Source of the DNA: Nitrospirota bacterium
GTDB lineage: Bacteria; Nitrospirota; Thermodesulfovibrionia; Thermodesulfovibrionales; Dissulfurispiraceae
Reading direction: 5' to 3'
Length of the DNA: 64,000 nt
Assembly (NCBI GenBank): GCA_015233365.1
Contig: JADFXU010000002.1
Span: 1-64,000 of the forward strand
This document shows, piece after piece, positions 24,119 to 32,353 of this stretch; position 1 is the stretch's first letter; each line of letters opens with the position of its first letter. Both the position numbers and the translations under genes were made by a program. The notes beneath the pieces were generated by a model. It searched no databases. It was not told where the DNA came from and saw nothing but the letters and a program-made list of their open reading frames with translations.

Positions 24119-25867
24119 TCAGCGAATGACTTCGAATATGCGATATTGGTCTGAAGGCACCTTCCCGACAGCAAACGGAAGCGGCCCAAACACATCCGAA
24201 TAGAAGCCGGCTCCGAGTTTACTGTTCGCTGTTGTTACAACGGCACTTTGGGGCACTTCGATTATTTCAATCAACCTGACGTATTCCTCATGCGGCAGGA
24301 AGTTGTTTGAACTGTTACGGGGAACAGCAAAGATATCACCCGGAGCTGGCCACAGTCGAACATCAAAAGGCTTTGCGCCGAACTCCTGCATGTAATACTG
24401 AAATCCCCAATGCCCTGTAAACCAGGTATTGTGCCCTTTGCTGATGTATTTGTCCCTGGTATCGGCGGCGGCTGCCCGGGCACTGTCGGCAAATTTATAG
24501 TCAGCCCAGGTCACTGCCAGCGATACAACCGCCGCCCCTATCAGAGGAATAAGTACTTGCCTCAGACAAACAGGTTTCCGAAGGCTTCTTCGTTGTTCCA
24601 TCCTGCGTCCTATCAGTATGCCTGCTGCCGGAACCATAGGGAGAATTGATCTTGCGGCTGTGGTCCAGTTGACAAAGGCGGCAAATACAAAAGTCCCCAT
24701 GACCCAGAGGAGCAACAGGCTTGAACCGGCGTCTTTTCGGTCCTTGAAGTCCAGTATGGAGATTGCCAGCAAACTGATACCGCTGCTGATGAATAGGCCA
24801 AACTCTAATGCGGCAATCCAGCGGGCAGCTGCGTCCGCGGGAAGCCGGTATGTCCCAATTGATCCGGCAGAGGCTACAACTACAGCCATGATAACCGTGA
24901 GTGCCGCCCCGGCAGAAACTTCTTTCCAGGACCAGATCAGATTTGTAAAGAGAAGAACTACGATAATGCAACCGCCTGTGAAAGACAGACCGACTAACAA
25001 CTTTGGCAAGGACCATCTCCCAAAATTCGACGGCGCATCGATAGCATATGAAGCTGCGTCCATAAGCAATCCATGGCCATAGAGCGAATGCGTCTCCCAT
25101 TGGTACCAGGCGAGGACGGCAACAGACAGCAGCATGAACAATGCCCAACGTCCGACACTGCGGCGCTTAAAAACCGAGTAGAATAACAGCAATGGAATAA
25201 GGGCCATGCCAAAATACTTCGTCAGGGCGCAAATTGGGATAAGTATGGCGGAAACCAAAAGCAGGGGGAATTTATTATTATCTACGCCCGAAACCCAGAA
25301 ATAAACGGCAAAAACCCAGAAGGCCAGCATCATTATATCGGACATAACTGTTGTGCTCGAAACCAGAAAGACAGGTGTCAGCAATGCGGCAAGGCCTGCC
25401 AATAACGGATGCATGCAGAATTTCTCTGCAATCAGAAAAGTGCCTGTGATAACGGCTATAGCCGGGATCAAGAAGGCGATGTGAAGCGCGGTCTCGTTCC
25501 ATCCCAAAATAGAGGCGACGGCAGCTATATAATACGAGACAATCGGAGGGTTTTTGTTGACATCCGCCATCCGCTCTTCGATCCCGTACCAGTTGACGTT
25601 GAACCCATAAGGATCAAGCGGATTAGCCTGTATATTTTTCGCGGTCCAGATGAACAGGGGGTCATCGATGTGAAAGGGTTTGCCCACGAATGGCAGAAGA
25701 CATAAAAAGGTAAGTACAACTAACAATAATATGCGGGCCTTTCTTTCCGGGCTGCTATTCTTCAGGATAACCTTTTCGGCATACTCCCCCAAGCCTCTTT
25801 TTTCCGGAGCGTTAATCGGCTCAAGAGGCTTTTCTTTAGATTTCCTTTTCTTTCTTTTCTCACCCAT
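24119..25867 (-). CDS. ArnT/PMT-like GT-C glycosyltransferase
   Basis: 582 residues with a basic N-terminal tail and about 10-12 hydrophobic helices. The first external loop has HIDDPLFIW, the acidic pair expected at the active site of ArnT/GT39-type enzymes, which use polyprenyl-phosphate sugar donors. PIVSYYIAA and a C-terminal periplasmic portion follow. The substrate is not visible. It is 15 nt downstream of the two TMTC-like genes, so all three probably form one operon for periplasmic glycosylation. Confidence 0.85.
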   Translation of the reverse strand: MGEKRKKRKSKEKPLEPINAPEKRGLGEYAEKVILKNSSPERKARILLLVVLTFLCLLPFVGKPFHIDDPLFIWTAKNIQANPLDPYGFNVNWYGIEERMADVNKNPPIVSYYIAAVASILGWNETALHIAFLIPAIAVITGTFLIAEKFCMHPLLAGLAALLTPVFLVSSTTVMSDIMMLAFWVFAVYFWVSGVDNNKFPLLLVSAILIPICALTKYFGMALIPLLLFYSVFKRRSVGRWALFMLLSVAVLAWYQWETHSLYGHGLLMDAASYAIDAPSNFGRWSLPKLLVGLSFTGGCIIVVLLFTNLIWSWKEVSAGAALTVIMAVVVASAGSIGTYRLPADAAARWIAALEFGLFISSGISLLAISILDFKDRKDAGSSLLLLWVMGTFVFAAFVNWTTAARSILPMVPAAGILIGRRMEQRRSLRKPVCLRQVLIPLIGAAVVSLAVTWADYKFADSARAAAADTRDKYISKGHNTWFTGHWGFQYYMQEFGAKPFDVRLWPAPGDIFAVPRNSSNNFLPHEEYVRLIEIIEVPQSAVVTTANSKLGAGFYSDVFGPLPFAVGKVPSDQYRIFEVIR

Positions 25868-25882
25868 ACTTCAAGTCTTCCT

Positions 25883-25923
25883 TCAGCGCCTGACCTCTGA
25901 CGCTCGACGCTCGACGGTTTTTA
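25883..25923. repeat. One-armed heptamer array, GACGCTC words
   Basis: Two consecutive GACGCTC copies followed by GACGG, encoding the C-terminus of copy A. No complementary arm is evident. Confidence 0.5.
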
Positions 25924-27661
25924 ATAATTGCCGGGCTTTTTGATCATCCGGTTCTATTTCTAATCCTTTCTTCAATTCCCCATAAGCTTTTTCCATTTGC
26001 CCCATCCTGTAATAATCCAGTCCGAGGTTGAAATGAGCCCCGGCGAAATCAGGTTTCAGCCTGATAACGGTTTTAAATTCATCTGCTGCTTTCTCCGGCA
26101 TATAGAGGGCCTGATAGGTGCCGCCAAGATTGTAATGCGTATCAATATCATCCGGCTTCAGTCTAATGGAAATCAGAAATTCCTCTTCGGCCTTCTCAGG
26201 CATATTGCTGGAGTTATAGAAGACGCCGAGATTGTTATGGGCCAGAGGATTTTCAGGTTCCTTAGCGATAACATAAGTCCATAAAGTGAAGCTGTTTTTC
26301 CATACGGCAATCTGTTTATAGGTTAAAAATGACAGAGGACCAGCGATCAGGATTGCTGCAGCAATAACCAAACCCGCCCCTGCACCCTTCCGGAGATAGG
26401 ACTTTTTCCAGAGCCATGCAGCAAGTAGCCCAGCCACAATGAACGGGCCGAGACTGGGCAGATAAGTATACCTGTCCGCCATTGCCTGGCCCCCCACCTG
26501 AACGATGCCGAGCACAGGGAGCAGGGTGAGGACATAATAACCCCAAACAGCCAACCATAACCTTTGTTTCTTCATCATGACTATGCACGCTGCCGTAATG
26601 CCGGACACAAGAATGACCGATAAAAAATACTCTGCAGAGAACAGCGATATGTTCCTGGGATATGGATAATACGGTATCAGATTCACAGGCAATACCATTT
26701 TCCAAAGGTATGACAGGAGAGATTCGGCAGCCACAAGCATCCGTGGGGACAATGGTATTATTTCAAAAGTTTGTAATGCACCCCCTGCCTTTTGCGCCAG
26801 AACAGTAAGTACCGACGAAATAATACTCAAGGCAATAAGCGGGAGTTTCTCAAGGAGTGCGGACAGGAATGTTTTCATGGACCGGATTCTGTTAAAGGGA
26901 CAGCAGTCCAAAATAAGGAAAACTCCCGGCAGGGTGACTGCCATGGGCTTGCTTAAAAGGGCAAGGGCGCTCAGGCCTGCTACGAGCAGGTAATGCCTGT
27001 TCAGGAATGCCCCGGGATAATCTCCCTCTTTGGCAACGCTCACATATTTTGTATAAGCCAGTATGCTGAGCAGGAAAAACATTGCGCACAAGAGGTCCTT
27101 TCTCTCGGAAACCCATGCCACCGACTCCACATGAAGAGGGTGAAGACCGAACAATAAACCTGTCACTGCAGCAGCGACAAGATAACTCCCCTCCAGAGAG
27201 GAGCTATCAGTTGTTTTTGAGTTCCTGGCTTTTTGCAGGGGAGGGTTCTGTTGCCGTGAATGTTGCCATGCCTCCAGGAGTTTGGCAACCACAATTACCA
27301 CGATAAAGGTGTTGGCGGCGTGCAGAATATTGTTGGTCAGGTGGTGCCCCAGAGGATTCAACCCCCAGACGGCATAATCCAGGGCGTGGGAAAACCATGT
27401 CAGAGGGTGCCAGTTGGCGCAATAGAAAGCCGAAGACGCCCACCTGAAAAAAGATAAGTTAAGCGTATGTATATGCGGGTTCTTGTATATATAGCAGTCG
27501 TCATCCCACATCACGAATTCACTATGAAGGCAGGAGAAATAAACGACGAATGTCAGCAGAAAAACGGCTGTGGCAACCAAATATCTAACACTCAGTAATG
27601 ATTTTGTGTGCGGGGAATTTTGTACTTCGTCCTTCGGCTTTAACCTTTTGTCTTTAGTCAT
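25883..27661 (-). CDS. TMTC-like GT-C membrane protein with C-terminal TPRs (copy A)
   Basis: 592 residues. The N-terminal half has about 10 membrane helices and the conserved first loop EFVMWDDDCYIYKNPHIH and NWHPLTWFSHALD, as in TMTC-type putative O-mannosyltransferases. About four TPRs follow (for example AHNNLGVFYNSSNMPEKAEE). The central region (26289-27553) is apparently identical at DNA level to the upstream paralogue, whereas the N-terminal tail and TPRs differ. The start overlaps the upstream gene by 8 nt and its first codons come from a heptamer array. Glycosylation role inferred. Confidence 0.82.
   Translation of the reverse strand: MTKDKRLKPKDEVQNSPHTKSLLSVRYLVATAVFLLTFVVYFSCLHSEFVMWDDDCYIYKNPHIHTLNLSFFRWASSAFYCANWHPLTWFSHALDYAVWGLNPLGHHLTNNILHAANTFIVVIVVAKLLEAWQHSRQQNPPLQKARNSKTTDSSSLEGSYLVAAAVTGLLFGLHPLHVESVAWVSERKDLLCAMFFLLSILAYTKYVSVAKEGDYPGAFLNRHYLLVAGLSALALLSKPMAVTLPGVFLILDCCPFNRIRSMKTFLSALLEKLPLIALSIISSVLTVLAQKAGGALQTFEIIPLSPRMLVAAESLLSYLWKMVLPVNLIPYYPYPRNISLFSAEYFLSVILVSGITAACIVMMKKQRLWLAVWGYYVLTLLPVLGIVQVGGQAMADRYTYLPSLGPFIVAGLLAAWLWKKSYLRKGAGAGLVIAAAILIAGPLSFLTYKQIAVWKNSFTLWTYVIAKEPENPLAHNNLGVFYNSSNMPEKAEEEFLISIRLKPDDIDTHYNLGGTYQALYMPEKAADEFKTVIRLKPDFAGAHFNLGLDYYRMGQMEKAYGELKKGLEIEPDDQKARQLLKTVERRASEVRR
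26289..27553. repeat. 1265-bp direct repeat, copy A
   Basis: By reading and by matching sub-segments it appears identical to 28264-29528, at a constant offset of 1975 bp. Both ends are sharp: flanking coding sequence within the same two genes diverges. It covers the membrane domain of the TMTC-like proteins. Confidence 0.92.
27618..27661. repeat. One-armed heptamer array, CCTTTTG/TCTTTAG words
   Basis: Four words TCCTTCG, GCTTTAA, CCTTTTG, TCTTTAG at the junction of the two TMTC-like genes. They encode the first residues of copy A. No nearby complementary arm was found. Confidence 0.55.
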
Positions 27662-29636
27662 TAACCCGCAGCCTCTTTGTTATTTCTTCCAACAATTGCC
27701 GGGCCTGTTGATTGTCCGGCCTTATTTCCAACCCTCGAGCCAATTCACTTCGCGCCCTTTCCATCTGTCCCATTTTATAGTAGACATATCCAAGATAGAA
27801 ATGCGCCTCAGCGAAATCAGGTTGCAACCTGACTGCGGCCAGAAATTCCTCTTCGGCCTTGTCAGGCATATTGCCGGAGTTATAGAAGACGCCGAGATTA
27901 AAATGCGCCCCGGCATTATCGGGTTTCAGTCTAATAACGGTCAGGAATTCTTTCTCAGCCTTGTCAGGCATATTGCGGGCTTGATATAAGACGCCGAGAT
28001 TGGTATGCGCTTCAATGTTATCAGGCTTCAGGCTGACAGCGGTCAGAAATTCCTCTTCGGCCTTGTCAGGCATGTTAAGGGACTTATAGACGAACCCAAG
28101 ATTATTATGCGCCTCAGCGTAACCAGGCCGCAGCCTGATGGCAGTCAGGTATTGTTCGATGGCCTTGTCAGGCATGTTGAGATGGCGATAGACAATGCCG
28201 AGATTGTAATGTGCCAAGGGGGCATCTTCAGGTTCCTTCCCGGCAATATAACTCCAAAGGTTCAAGCTGTTTTTCCATACGGCAATCTGTTTATAGGTTA
28301 AAAATGACAGAGGACCAGCGATCAGGATTGCTGCAGCAATAACCAAACCCGCCCCTGCACCCTTCCGGAGATAGGACTTTTTCCAGAGCCATGCAGCAAG
28401 TAGCCCAGCCACAATGAACGGGCCGAGACTGGGCAGATAAGTATACCTGTCCGCCATTGCCTGGCCCCCCACCTGAACGATGCCGAGCACAGGGAGCAGG
28501 GTGAGGACATAATAACCCCAAACAGCCAACCATAACCTTTGTTTCTTCATCATGACTATGCACGCTGCCGTAATGCCGGACACAAGAATGACCGATAAAA
28601 AATACTCTGCAGAGAACAGCGATATGTTCCTGGGATATGGATAATACGGTATCAGATTCACAGGCAATACCATTTTCCAAAGGTATGACAGGAGAGATTC
28701 GGCAGCCACAAGCATCCGTGGGGACAATGGTATTATTTCAAAAGTTTGTAATGCACCCCCTGCCTTTTGCGCCAGAACAGTAAGTACCGACGAAATAATA
28801 CTCAAGGCAATAAGCGGGAGTTTCTCAAGGAGTGCGGACAGGAATGTTTTCATGGACCGGATTCTGTTAAAGGGACAGCAGTCCAAAATAAGGAAAACTC
28901 CCGGCAGGGTGACTGCCATGGGCTTGCTTAAAAGGGCAAGGGCGCTCAGGCCTGCTACGAGCAGGTAATGCCTGTTCAGGAATGCCCCGGGATAATCTCC
29001 CTCTTTGGCAACGCTCACATATTTTGTATAAGCCAGTATGCTGAGCAGGAAAAACATTGCGCACAAGAGGTCCTTTCTCTCGGAAACCCATGCCACCGAC
29101 TCCACATGAAGAGGGTGAAGACCGAACAATAAACCTGTCACTGCAGCAGCGACAAGATAACTCCCCTCCAGAGAGGAGCTATCAGTTGTTTTTGAGTTCC
29201 TGGCTTTTTGCAGGGGAGGGTTCTGTTGCCGTGAATGTTGCCATGCCTCCAGGAGTTTGGCAACCACAATTACCACGATAAAGGTGTTGGCGGCGTGCAG
29301 AATATTGTTGGTCAGGTGGTGCCCCAGAGGATTCAACCCCCAGACGGCATAATCCAGGGCGTGGGAAAACCATGTCAGAGGGTGCCAGTTGGCGCAATAG
29401 AAAGCCGAAGACGCCCACCTGAAAAAAGATAAGTTAAGCGTATGTATATGCGGGTTCTTGTATATATAGCAGTCGTCATCCCACATCACGAATTCACTAT
29501 GAAGGCAGGAGAAATAAACGACGAATGTTATGAGTGCAACAGCAGCCGCAATATAATATTTAATATTAGTGAGTCTCCCGGGATTGGAGAAGGGGTTCTT
29601 CACCGGGTTATAAGTTTCTTTGTTCTTCTTTTTCAT
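27654..29636 (-). CDS. TMTC-like GT-C membrane protein with C-terminal TPRs (copy B)
   Basis: 660 residues with the same architecture as copy A: a GT-C-like membrane half with WDDDCYIYKNPHIH, then about six TPRs (for example AHYNLGIVYRHLNMPDKAIEQ). The 21-residue difference at the N-terminus and the extra TPRs show that the two genes differ outside the shared core. It is the first gene of the probable three-gene glycosylation operon. No good promoter was identified upstream. Family function (sugar transfer from a polyprenyl carrier) is inferred. Confidence 0.82.
   Translation of the reverse strand: MKKKNKETYNPVKNPFSNPGRLTNIKYYIAAAVALITFVVYFSCLHSEFVMWDDDCYIYKNPHIHTLNLSFFRWASSAFYCANWHPLTWFSHALDYAVWGLNPLGHHLTNNILHAANTFIVVIVVAKLLEAWQHSRQQNPPLQKARNSKTTDSSSLEGSYLVAAAVTGLLFGLHPLHVESVAWVSERKDLLCAMFFLLSILAYTKYVSVAKEGDYPGAFLNRHYLLVAGLSALALLSKPMAVTLPGVFLILDCCPFNRIRSMKTFLSALLEKLPLIALSIISSVLTVLAQKAGGALQTFEIIPLSPRMLVAAESLLSYLWKMVLPVNLIPYYPYPRNISLFSAEYFLSVILVSGITAACIVMMKKQRLWLAVWGYYVLTLLPVLGIVQVGGQAMADRYTYLPSLGPFIVAGLLAAWLWKKSYLRKGAGAGLVIAAAILIAGPLSFLTYKQIAVWKNSLNLWSYIAGKEPEDAPLAHYNLGIVYRHLNMPDKAIEQYLTAIRLRPGYAEAHNNLGFVYKSLNMPDKAEEEFLTAVSLKPDNIEAHTNLGVLYQARNMPDKAEKEFLTVIRLKPDNAGAHFNLGVFYNSGNMPDKAEEEFLAAVRLQPDFAEAHFYLGYVYYKMGQMERARSELARGLEIRPDNQQARQLLEEITKRLRVND
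28264..29528. repeat. 1265-bp direct repeat, copy B
   Basis: Partner of 26289-27553. No mismatch was noticed in the segments compared by eye. Confidence 0.92.
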
Positions 29637-29642
29637 AACTGC

Positions 29643-29680
29643 CTATTATAAAAAGGGCAAATGGCTAAAGGCAATTCCTA
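29643..29680. repeat. One-armed heptamer array, TGGCTAA words
   Basis: Words GGGCAAA, TGGCTAA, AGGCAAT just upstream of the copy B start. The rest of 29640-30056 has no convincing gene; it holds the sigma-54 promoter, palindrome and leader structures listed separately. Confidence 0.5.
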
Positions 29681-29794
29681 AATCAACCATGTTCAATAGG
29701 TATAATGTATCGTCAATTCACATAATGTGGCGGAATAGACACAGTATCAGACAGATATCCGATTTTTTGTTCTGTAATTTCAGGTAGTTATATC

Positions 29795-29810
29795 TGGCAC
29801 AGATGTTGCT
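29795..29810 (+). promoter_or_regulatory. Sigma-54 (-24/-12) promoter for the porin
   Basis: TGGCAC at 29795-29800, five bases, then TTGCT at 29806-29810. This matches the sigma-54 consensus TGGCAC-N5-TTGC(A/T), with exactly 10 nt between GG and GC. Transcription would start near 29821, giving a leader of about 235 nt to the porin GTG at 30057. A bacterial enhancer-binding protein would be required. Confidence 0.75.
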
Positions 29811-29924
29811 TTTCCACTTAGTGGCTAGTTGCGCTCTTTGAAACACAGTTAAGCTTGATTATTTTATATTACATATGTATACTATGGCTGTTTTTAGATT
29901 CTCACAATATATTATTTATAAGGC

Positions 29925-29946
29925 TTGTTTCCGTTAACGGAAACAA
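29925..29946. promoter_or_regulatory. 22-nt perfect palindrome in the porin leader
   Basis: A perfect dyad centred on GTTAAC with arms TTGTTTCCG and CGGAAACAA, about 105 nt after the predicted start site. It has no T-run after it, so it is not a typical terminator. It could be an operator or an RNA hairpin. Confidence 0.55.
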
Positions 29947-29960
29947 AATCCATAGCAAAA

Positions 29961-29970
29961 GGGAGGTGAT
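29961..29970 (+). promoter_or_regulatory. Strong Shine-Dalgarno without an adjacent gene
   Basis: GGGAGGTGAT is fully complementary to the 16S 3' end over GGAGGTGAT but is about 90 nt before the porin start, and no ATG-started frame follows. It could be a ribosome standby site. Confidence 0.45.
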
Positions 29971-30010
29971 ATAATATAACCAGGTAGCGAACACGGAGTA
30001 TCAGGAAGTA

Positions 30011-30053
30011 AATCCGCCTTTGGCGGATAAACTGAACTAACCTTGGAGGTTAG
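30011..30053 (+). promoter_or_regulatory. Leader hairpins at the porin start
   Basis: AATCCGCC-TTT-GGCGGAT at 30011-30027 and CTAACC-TTGGA-GGTTAG at 30037-30053. The second folds the Shine-Dalgarno GGAGG of the porin (start GTG 30057) partly into its stem. Confidence 0.5.
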
Positions 30054-30056
30054 GAA

Positions 30057-31652
30057 GTGAAAAAAATCTTATCAATACTCTTGGGCATGCTGCTCGTCTT
30101 CGGGTTTGCCGCCAGTGCATTCGCTTTGCACACCGACATTCCTTCAGAAGACTCAACGCCTGCAGTAGCTGCAGGCACCACATCAATCACCTTAAGCGGT
30201 GAAATCAGGGAAAGATACGATACCAGAGCAGTCTATTTTAACAAGGAAGTTCCCATGTTTCAGCGTATGGACAGCAGGGTAAGACTCGGCTTCGATGCCA
30301 AAATGTCCCCGAACACCGAAGGATTCGTTATGCTTGAATCCACCAACGAGGATTCCAGTGATACTGCGGGCGGCGATCTGAATTACTGGGGCGCAGGCGC
30401 AACGGGCAAGGCTTCAACCACTCAGCCTTATAATGCTTCTTTTGCAAGAGGCTCGTTTGGCGGAAAACTTGGCACCTCTTTGGGCGACGAACCTAAAGGA
30501 TTTATGGGCATTCGCGAGGCATGGATACTGCATCAGGGTACCGGCCTTTTGGGAGTCAATTCAGGATTTAAAGTCGGTCATATGTCGCTTATACTCGGCA
30601 ACGGTTTATTTTTCAACCATACCTATTATGGCGACGATGCCGCTTTGGTTTTTGTGAACCCTATCAAAGAACTTGAACTCGACGCTCTTGCCATCAGGCT
30701 CAACGGGCAAAGCCTTAACCTGAGCAGCGATGTCAACGCTTACGTGTTTGCAGCAACTTACAAGCCTGACAAGAAAACCAGCATTGGCTTTGACGTGACC
30801 TATCTTGACGGTCAGAATCTCGGAGATACGGCTACAGTCAGCACCTTGTTGGCAGGGCCTGTTACCCCTTCCGGCCTCAGCACCTCTTCTATCCCCAGCG
30901 TCCACCTGTGGAACTTCGGGTTGAGGGGCAATACTGAAATTGCCGGCTTAGGCATATATGTCGATGGTGAAATACAGACAGGTTCCGAGGATATGTCCGG
31001 GCAGCCTAGCGGCGCCTTGAATTTAGTAGGCGGCACAGGCAATATGGATTTCAAAGGTAAGGCAATCCAGGCAGGTATCAATTACAAACTGAACCCTGTA
31101 AAGCTCTCCCTCGATTATGCATATGGCAGTGGTGACAGCGGCAACAATAAAAACAACTTCAATACTTTTGTCACCACCGTGGGACCGGAACAGCACTACA
31201 CCTATGTATATGAGTACCGTACCACGAATGCGGCCGGCACAGCTTACGGCGGTCTTCAGAATACCTGGTATCTGCATCTCGGCGCAAATGCCGATGTAAT
31301 GAAGGACCTGAACGCCGATCTTGGCGTCTACTACCTCCGTGCAGCTAATGCACTTACCGGTGATAATGGGGCCAATACAGGCAACTTGACCAGAATCTAT
31401 ACCGCTTCGACCGGTTTAGTTAAGAATGATGCTATCCCCGGTGGAGTGTCTGGCAGCACCAGCATCGGTACTGAAGTTGATGGAAAGCTCACCTACAAGA
31501 TTGACAAGGGCCTGCAAGTATTTGTTGAAGGCGGCTACCTTTGGGCAGGAAGCTTCTGGAAGAATTATTACACTGTTGCTGGTTCGACGTACGGCCAGAC
31601 CAAAGTTGATAATGTTTGGGTAGCAAGAGAAGGAATCCAGCTCAACTTCTAA
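30057..31652 (+). CDS. Outer-membrane porin-like beta-barrel protein
   Basis: 531 residues. A signal peptide (ILSILLGMLLVFGFAASAFA) is followed by alternating beta-strand sequence and a C-terminal phenylalanine (IQLNF), typical of Omp85-inserted barrels. It resembles the alginate-export-like porins often annotated in environmental Gram-negatives. The start is GTG 30057, with GGAGG about 8 nt upstream. Preceded by a sigma-54 promoter and followed by a clear terminator, so it forms a single-gene unit. Substrate unknown. Confidence 0.82.
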   Translation: MKKILSILLGMLLVFGFAASAFALHTDIPSEDSTPAVAAGTTSITLSGEIRERYDTRAVYFNKEVPMFQRMDSRVRLGFDAKMSPNTEGFVMLESTNEDSSDTAGGDLNYWGAGATGKASTTQPYNASFARGSFGGKLGTSLGDEPKGFMGIREAWILHQGTGLLGVNSGFKVGHMSLILGNGLFFNHTYYGDDAALVFVNPIKELELDALAIRLNGQSLNLSSDVNAYVFAATYKPDKKTSIGFDVTYLDGQNLGDTATVSTLLAGPVTPSGLSTSSIPSVHLWNFGLRGNTEIAGLGIYVDGEIQTGSEDMSGQPSGALNLVGGTGNMDFKGKAIQAGINYKLNPVKLSLDYAYGSGDSGNNKNNFNTFVTTVGPEQHYTYVYEYRTTNAAGTAYGGLQNTWYLHLGANADVMKDLNADLGVYYLRAANALTGDNGANTGNLTRIYTASTGLVKNDAIPGGVSGSTSIGTEVDGKLTYKIDKGLQVFVEGGYLWAGSFWKNYYTVAGSTYGQTKVDNVWVAREGIQLNF

Positions 31653-31661
31653 ATTCAGTAA

Positions 31662-31688
31662 TGTGTTATGCGTAATGCATAATGCGTG
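31662..31688. repeat. One-armed heptamer array, GTAATGC words
   Basis: GTTATGC, GTAATGC, ATAATGC, GTG. It sits immediately before the terminator of the porin gene. Same word class as the array at 40421. Confidence 0.55.
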
Positions 31689-31694
31689 AAAAAG

Positions 31695-31726
31695 AAAAAG
31701 GCGGGCCGTAAGGCCCGCCTTTTTTA
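31695..31726 (+). terminator. Rho-independent terminator of the porin gene
   Basis: The GC-rich stem GGCGGGCC/GGCCCGCC with loop GTAA is flanked by AAAAA and TTTTTT. It could act in both directions. Confidence 0.92.
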
Positions 31727-31763
31727 TATGGCGAATATGGAGTCAGACAGTGGCTGGGATCAA

Positions 31764-32246
31764 TTACGGCTCTCGAGTGACGTTCTCTCCCAATATCTTT
31801 TGCAACTGCGAATCTATCGATTTTTTATGTGAGCCGTTCCAGTAGACCTTGCCGCATTCCACGCAGGTAAAAAAAGACGTAGCGTTCATAAAGACATATT
31901 CGGGGACGCTGCGCGCAACAGCGTCTCTATCCGCCGGGGCAAGCTTGCCGTTGCACAGGGTACATCGCGGCGACCCCCCTCCGGTCTCCACCTTGTCAAG
32001 GGCTGACAGTACCTCTTTCAACTGCCCGAAGGTATCATTGGAGTGTATGAGAACTGTTCTCTGCGGCCCTTTGCGTTCCGGAATTCCGGTATCGCGGGTC
32101 AGGACTATCCTGTCCTCCCGGCGGGCGATATTGATGAGTTCGCTGTCGCTGATTGTCCTGGAATATAATGTATCGAAGCCGCGGAGCCTGAGCCATCTGG
32201 CCAGACTTCCCAGCATTGCATCGCAGATAAAACGGGGAGAATCCAT
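31764..32246 (-). CDS. Mut7-C RNase domain protein
   Basis: 160 residues of the Mut7-C (DUF82) family. FICDAMLGSLARWLRLRGFD at the N-terminus supplies the catalytic-type Asp, VLTRDTGI a second, and a C-terminal zinc ribbon has CTLCNGKL and FTCVECGKVYW. Such proteins are putative PIN-like RNases. The C-terminal zinc ribbon is complete. It stands between the porin terminator and the rpo hairpin. Substrate unknown. Confidence 0.88.
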   Translation of the reverse strand: MDSPRFICDAMLGSLARWLRLRGFDTLYSRTISDSELINIARREDRIVLTRDTGIPERKGPQRTVLIHSNDTFGQLKEVLSALDKVETGGGSPRCTLCNGKLAPADRDAVARSVPEYVFMNATSFFTCVECGKVYWNGSHKKSIDSQLQKILGENVTREP

Positions 32247-32262
32247 ACAAGCAAATCAAGCA

Positions 32263-32346
32263 GGATGTTGAATGTTGAATTTTGGATGTTAAATTATGGA
32301 AGTTTTTTCCCTTAATTCAACATTTAGCATTCAACATTCAACATTT
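32263..32346. repeat. Heptamer inverted array, TGTTGAA words, at rpoC end
   Basis: Left arm ATGTTGA-type words and right arm complement, four each, with a spacer of about 17 nt. It sits just after the rpoC stop (minus strand) and may terminate the rpo operon. Confidence 0.88.
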
Positions 32347-32353
32347 CTACTTG

